From Allacma fusca (Eukaryota; Arthropoda; Collembola; Symphypleona; Sminthuridae): DNA of 64,000 bases. Within the stretch, counting starts at the first letter, position 1. The number at the start of each line of letters is the position of its first letter. The translations under genes and the position numbers were made by a program. The stretch spans positions 28,148,001 to 28,212,000 of the forward strand of contig OX359246.1 in the NCBI GenBank assembly GCA_947179485.1, written 5' to 3'. This document shows, in pieces, positions 59,518 through 64,000 of the stretch. The notes under the pieces are model-generated. The model saw only the letters and a program-made list of their open reading frames with translations. It was not told where the DNA came from and did not search any database.

Positions 59518-61132
59518 ACGTTGATTTTAGGTGCCCTCATGAACAAGAAGGAGAGGACCTATAGAAAGAATGTGAACGAAAGATGGGGAGGCAAAGCACA
59601 CAAAATCCCTCATGACCTTATCTCACCAGATCCTGTATGCGAAAATCTTACATACATTGTTCTGTAGCAAGCATAACTCTATAACGTCAATTTCATTCAA
59701 AGTAATCAGCGCAAAAATCCAAGGTTTTAAGTTTAAAAAGGTAAACGTTTCTCCTGTTGATCGTAACATTTCTCATGTTAAACTGCTGAATAAATTTTCA
59801 TTTTAGGATTCCTTCGTGAGACTTTGTAATTTGTAACCTAGAACTCTATCTGCGTTTTATATTTGATTAATGCTGTTTTGATATTGAATATTACTCTTCT
59901 GAGGTTAAGGAACTACTTGTGATTAATACTTGCTAATCTGAGGCTGAGAAAACAGCTTTGATCAGTAATAGGCATTTTTTGAGCCACTGACTCGATTAAA
60001 ATGAAAAACTATTGTTAAAAATTGACAATATGTCTTTCATCGCAAAAGAGTGCCATTTCGCCGATAATCAAAATTTAAGGAACACAATAACTTTTTACTA
60101 ACGAATTAGAATTTTTGAACTTCCACGACATTTCTAGGGCAAACCAGCAGGCCAGCATTAAATCGAAAAAAAACTAATATTTTATGGTTTTTATACTTTT
60201 AATAATTATACAAACAGGAAATCTAAAAACATAATTTTGCAACCGCTTGCAGCGAATTAAATGGGCTTTTCAGAGAGATATTAAATACAGTCAGAGATTG
60301 TGGTCAGAACCAAACAAGACATCAAACAAAGTTGAAGCAACTCTACTTCAGAAGCGAAAATCAACAATGATCTCGATACATATCAAAGATGTCATATTTT
60401 GAAAAAGTGTCCGAGAAAAAATTATTGAAATCTTACGGATTATAGGAAATTGTTGGGGGGTTTATTTAGATACGTGTAATATATATAAAATAAGGAAGGC
60501 ACTCATGAGGGCGAGGGAGATGGGTGCATTATAAAATTAGCACCTAGGACGAGGATAATCCTGAACGTATCGCTCGATTGATGCAGAGGGAGAGTGCGAG
60601 TAGGATATATTACATCCCTCGTACAACGAGGCAGGGGAGAGAAAAAAGCCCATCTATTGATTCGTCGGACTCACATATAGAAGTTATTTGAAACGCGGCT
60701 GCTGACCGGATTCAGAGCGAATTTGCCTTTATTACTGAAGTATAGTGCTCATTTTTTAATAATAAAAATTCGACGTATTAAACTTGCTTTATCTTTGTTT
60801 GTGTTATTGCTTTGATGACGTGTACAGGGGAGGGGGTCAGTGAATAATGACGTTAGGATAACGATAGGGTACAAAATTGGGGGAAAAATGAAACGTCATA
60901 TCTAAACACCAATTTACGTAAAAACGCGTGCGCAAGTTACTTCTACACTTTGAGTATCTATTACGGATGCCATTTTAAATTTGAGCATCTGTTACTTTGA
61001 AGGGCAGCTTACACGCACACGTAGTTATACCTTTGTATGTTGTTAAACATGTATGGGTTTTATACATGCTTGGTAAGGAAAACAATCTTCAAAAATAAAA
61101 ATCATCGCTTCGCCATAATTTGAGGCTTCGCG
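59518..61132. other. non-coding, probable decayed repeat
   Basis: The AG-rich segment at 60500-60660 (GAGGGCGAGGGAGATGGG and similar) contrasts with the AT-rich surroundings. It partly mirrors the CCCTC-rich stretch at 59450-59560, so an old inverted-repeat element is possible. No ORF supported. Confidence 0.4.
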
Positions 61133-61952
61133 TAGGGTGGCATCAGCTACCGCCGTCAAAGTACGATAAATTTTGAGTTTTTTTTTCCGAAATTTCAGAT
61201 TTTTTTTGAGAGAACTATGGGGCCGATTTCAACCACATAAGCAATAACCATTGCTATTTACCAGGGGTCGTATTTTTGTAAATCTCCCTGGAAGATTTTT
61301 TCTGAATTTCCCTGCTGATTCAAATGTCCCTGCTGGGAGGTCCAACACAATTTCGAAAATCCCTGCTTAAAAAAAGATTAGCGATTTTCAAAATCCCTGT
61401 TGGAAAAAATATTTTCCCTGCAAGTCGTCAAATCCCTGTCAATTAGGGTCAAATAATCTAAAAATCCCTGTTTGCCTAACAAATTTCCCTGAAACACGTC
61501 AACAAATTTGAAAATCCCTGCTCAAAAAAAGATCAACGAATTTGAAAATCCCTGTACGTAAAATAAAATCCCTTCCCTTTGAGATTATCCCTGCAGGGAA
61601 AAGTTTTTCCCTGACGGAAATATTTTTTCTCTGGGAAGAATCTTCCCGTTTTCCCACAAAATTCCGACCCCTGCTATTTACATAAGCAATATTCACAAAA
61701 AATTTCGATGATATCGATTCAGTTGATTTGGAGATAACTGTCATTTGACTTGAAGTTCGAAATTTCAAGAATTTATTTCTCAAAAACTATCTGGCCGATT
61801 CCAACTAAATACGAATTCAGTCTTAAAATTGACACAAGTAATGTCCCGAAAACATTTCATTGAAATCGGTTCAGTAGTTTTTGAGACATCTTGCGGAAGG
61901 ACCCAAGGGAGTACGTAGAAGGCTATTTTACTAAAGGACTGACGCCACCCTA
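61133..61952. mobile_element. Tc1/mariner-type MITE, most complete copy, with nested hAT MITE
   Basis: Left end TA-GGGTGGCATCAG, right end CTGACGCCACCC-TA: inverted termini with a TA on each side, as in the Tc1/mariner group. It has no transposase. It is split by the hAT MITE at 61262-61673. It is the counterpart of the fragments at 12085, 28870 and 34286. Confidence 0.75.
61262..61673. mobile_element. hAT-type MITE (412 bp) filled with TCCCTG repeats
   Basis: Termini CAGGGGTCGTATTTTTGT and, inverted, CAGGGGTCGGAATTTTGT. A perfect 8-bp target duplication CTATTTAC lies at 61254-61261 and 61674-61681. The interior has about fifteen copies of an AAAATCCCTG-type motif at irregular spacing. Confidence 0.85.
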
Positions 61953-62323
61953 AAAAAATATGATTTCAGGGCTATAGAACTGAGAGGTGGCTGGGTTGGA
62001 ATATATCAGATGTGTATACATACATACACATGTATACAGTAATAAATAGGAATGTGTGCACGGCTGCATGTACTACATTTCCAATGTAGTAGATTTATTT
62101 TATTCTGTTGCTCTCAATATGTATATGTGCTCCTGTTCCTGGACACTCATCGATTTACGTCCGGAGGAAGCAAATCTAATTTTATAAATAGCTTGAACCT
62201 TGAACAATGGTTTGACACTCATCGTGCACTCATGCGTTAAAATGCTTAACCATAGTGCATACTATATGTTATGAATGGCTTACACATAATAATTTATGTC
62301 AATGTTTATTGTTATTTGTAATT
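61953..62323. repeat. older copy of unit flank without the 5.35-kb hAT element
   Basis: 61985-62080 matches 29998-30080 (GGTTGGRATATATCAGATGT, AATAAATAGGAATGTGTG) and 62135-62275 matches 35445-35590. The hAT element of the units falls between these two blocks, so this is a near-empty site. Confidence 0.75.
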
Positions 62324-63341
62324 AGGGATTGTCGATTTGAAAATGCCATGGCATATTGGGCATCATGCCTGCCGAAAATGCCCTGGAATTTTGGGCATTT
62401 TCAACTTTGGGCAAATACGTACATTTTGTGCAAATTCGGCACGGGCATTTTCATTCCTGGGCATATTTGGCATTTTGGGAATATTCAGTTCAAATTTTAC
62501 TGGTTCCTGCTGCTACTTGCACTCGCTACTACTGCAAACTTCCCAGCATACATTGTTATAACTAAAAACGATTACTCGACGTTGTTAACATACAGGTAAA
62601 TAAATCCGGTTAGTAGACAAATTGTAGCAGTTTTGAAACCTCTAACCATTGTTGCTAATTGACGGGTGGTTAAACAGTTCAACATTGAAATTGTTCCCGA
62701 ATTATTTTTAATTTAGTAGTCAAACATAACTCACATTTTGGAATGCAATAAACTCTGCCAACATCGAAGCACTTTTTAGAAAAAGTTGATATGAGAAATT
62801 TTATTTACGCCGATATTATTTCAGTCGAAGCCTGAGCAACGGCTGCAGAGGTTGAAAGTTACACAAATCAAAGTTCTGATGGGAAGGATTTTTTTGAGGA
62901 CGAATTTATCATTGAAGAACCGTACACGTGAGAAGAATTAGAGTATTCTGATTAACGTTAAACAAAATGCAACAGTATTGCATTCCTCAATTCAATATAA
63001 GGCGATTGTATGATACACTTCAAGTATCTTTTGAAATAAAATACATTTGAGCGAAATTGCCATATAGACCTTTTTTATTGAAATTTGAATATTTTATTTT
63101 AATAGTGAATACTGGATTTCTTGTCTTGACTGTATTGCTAAGTTTTGTCTACAAAAAAAACAAATATTCCCTACTGAAAATGCCCAAAATGCCGAATATA
63201 CCCTGTCGACAATACCCAAATTTAGGGCATTTTCCCGATGTGCCAATATGCTAAAAAATATGGCACATTGGCGGGCATTTTGGGCATATTCAGCTTGGCG
63301 GGCATATACATATACGAGGGCATTTTCAATCGACATTCCCT
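62324..63341. mobile_element. TIR element (1,018 bp) with 10-bp target duplication, Mutator-like MITE
   Basis: Left end AGGGATTGTCGATTTGAAAA, right end inverted AGGGAATGTCGATTGAAAAT. The 10-bp duplication ATTTGTAATT lies at 62314-62323 and 63342-63351. Subterminal regions are packed with GGGCAT/ATGCCC motifs. A 9-10 bp duplication points to the Mutator group. The open frames inside are products of the repeats, not a transposase. Confidence 0.75.
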
Positions 63342-63351
63342 ATTTGTAATT

Positions 63352-63798
63352 TTTCTTCTTTTATATGGTAACATATTCCAGGATCCAGCTCATAAACTCA
63401 TGGCGATAAATACGACAATGTTTTAAATGAAATGTTTTAAATGGCAGCAGGTAGAGTCAGGAATTTATCGAATTCATTATTAAAACCAAAAGCTGCAATT
63501 TTCGCTCTCATGATTCGCGTACACAATCAAATGACGACAGATGAGATTTATTGTTGAACTAACCTTAAATTTAGTATCAAAGGAGTCATAAATAGCACTA
63601 GTAATTGTGAAAAGTGTAACGAGGCTAATAAACATTCTTATATGACACACTATGAATCACAGATGAAAACATTAAATTAGACCACATTAATTATGCATAA
63701 AACCACCTACTTTTCCACACGCGCTTCCCAATAAACGTGCTATTTTTACGCAACCTGTAAACCTATGAATTCAAACCGGTTTTACCTTGCATAACATC
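63352..63798. other. non-coding, promoter side of receptor 3
   Basis: AT-rich; no clear TATA box or repeat seen. Confidence 0.4.
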
Positions 63799-64000
63799 AT
63801 GAAGCACTCAACCGTTCTCTTGATCACCACCAATTTTATTCTGCGAACAATGACGTTACCCATACAAGCACTAAAAGATTTCGTGGCATCTTTACAAGTA
63901 TCCCAGCAAATATCCGCACAGTGTCAAAACTTTGATTTTTTCTACTCAATTTACGTAAAAACTGAAACCAGCGACAATATTATATACGGAACGAGAGAAT
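63799..64000 (+). CDS. ionotropic-receptor-like chemoreceptor 3, 5' end only
   Basis: The ATG at 63799 opens a frame that runs to the window edge (67 codons). A hydrophobic, signal-like start (MKHSTVLLITTNFIL) is followed by a stretch that aligns with the N-terminus of receptor 2: a short helix, then SAQCQNFDFFYSIYV here against SEQCSSLDLVFYGDF there. Same orientation as receptors 1 and 2. The remaining about 600 codons would lie to the right. Confidence 0.65.
   Translation, partial: MKHSTVLLITTNFILRTMTLPIQALKDFVASLQVSQQISAQCQNFDFFYSIYVKTETSDNIIYGTRE

Noticed and set aside
62255-62599. Overlapping frames rich in Gly, Ile, Phe and Trp in the GGGCAT element
   Set aside because: All three plus frames are open because of the short repeats; no transposase motif.
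1-64000. CRISPR arrays, tRNA or rRNA genes
   Set aside because: No regularly spaced repeats of that kind and no recognisable cloverleaf or rRNA core sequence were seen.

Overview
The window looks like nuclear DNA of an arthropod, probably a hexapod. It is strongly AT-rich, has short GT-AG introns, and carries a tandem cluster of ionotropic-receptor-like (IR) chemoreceptor genes, an array of RR-2 cuticular protein (CPR) genes, and many cut-and-paste DNA transposons. Nothing in the sequence fixes the species. A springtail or insect is a guess from the gene content.

Layout. Positions 1-6.7 kb hold a compact block of six small, mutually similar, same-strand ORFs (2677-4212) packed like an operon. 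They are followed by two further short ORFs (5411-6123), the second with a membrane anchor, and by an LTR-like end (6159-6660). A broken secreted-protein gene lies upstream on the minus strand (1643-2055). Positions 7.6-19.7 kb are the chemoreceptor cluster: an orphan last exon (7652-8028), an orphan start (11250), two intact three-exon IR genes (14059-16314 and 17461-19663), and two Helitron-like elements in tandem (9064-11174) inserted in a duplicated spacer. A short three-exon membrane protein gene follows (20075-20828). Positions 21-26 kb are mostly non-coding, with a BED-finger transposase relic and one unexplained minus-strand exon.

Positions 26.1-57.2 kb are an array of four CPR genes. 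Genes 2-4 sit in a 9,813-bp unit repeated three times in direct orientation, and I saw one base difference between copies. Each unit holds a relic of a membrane protein gene with a shared in-frame TGA, a Tc1-type MITE, a hAT MITE, a 5.35-kb hAT element with a decayed transposase, and one CPR gene. The region after gene 4 (57.2-62.3 kb) is an older, diverged copy of the same unit in the same order. It is followed by TIR elements with clear target-site duplications. At 63.8 kb a third IR gene starts and runs off the window, so the CPR array sits inside the IR cluster.

The most unusual feature is the six-ORF array at 2.7-4.2 kb. It has stop/start overlaps (TAAATG, ATGA), no Shine-Dalgarno-like sites, and one conserved C-terminal motif shared by all six proteins. 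I do not recognise the family. The CPR triplication is the clearest structural event: the exchange point can be placed within about 130 bp of 3' UTR.
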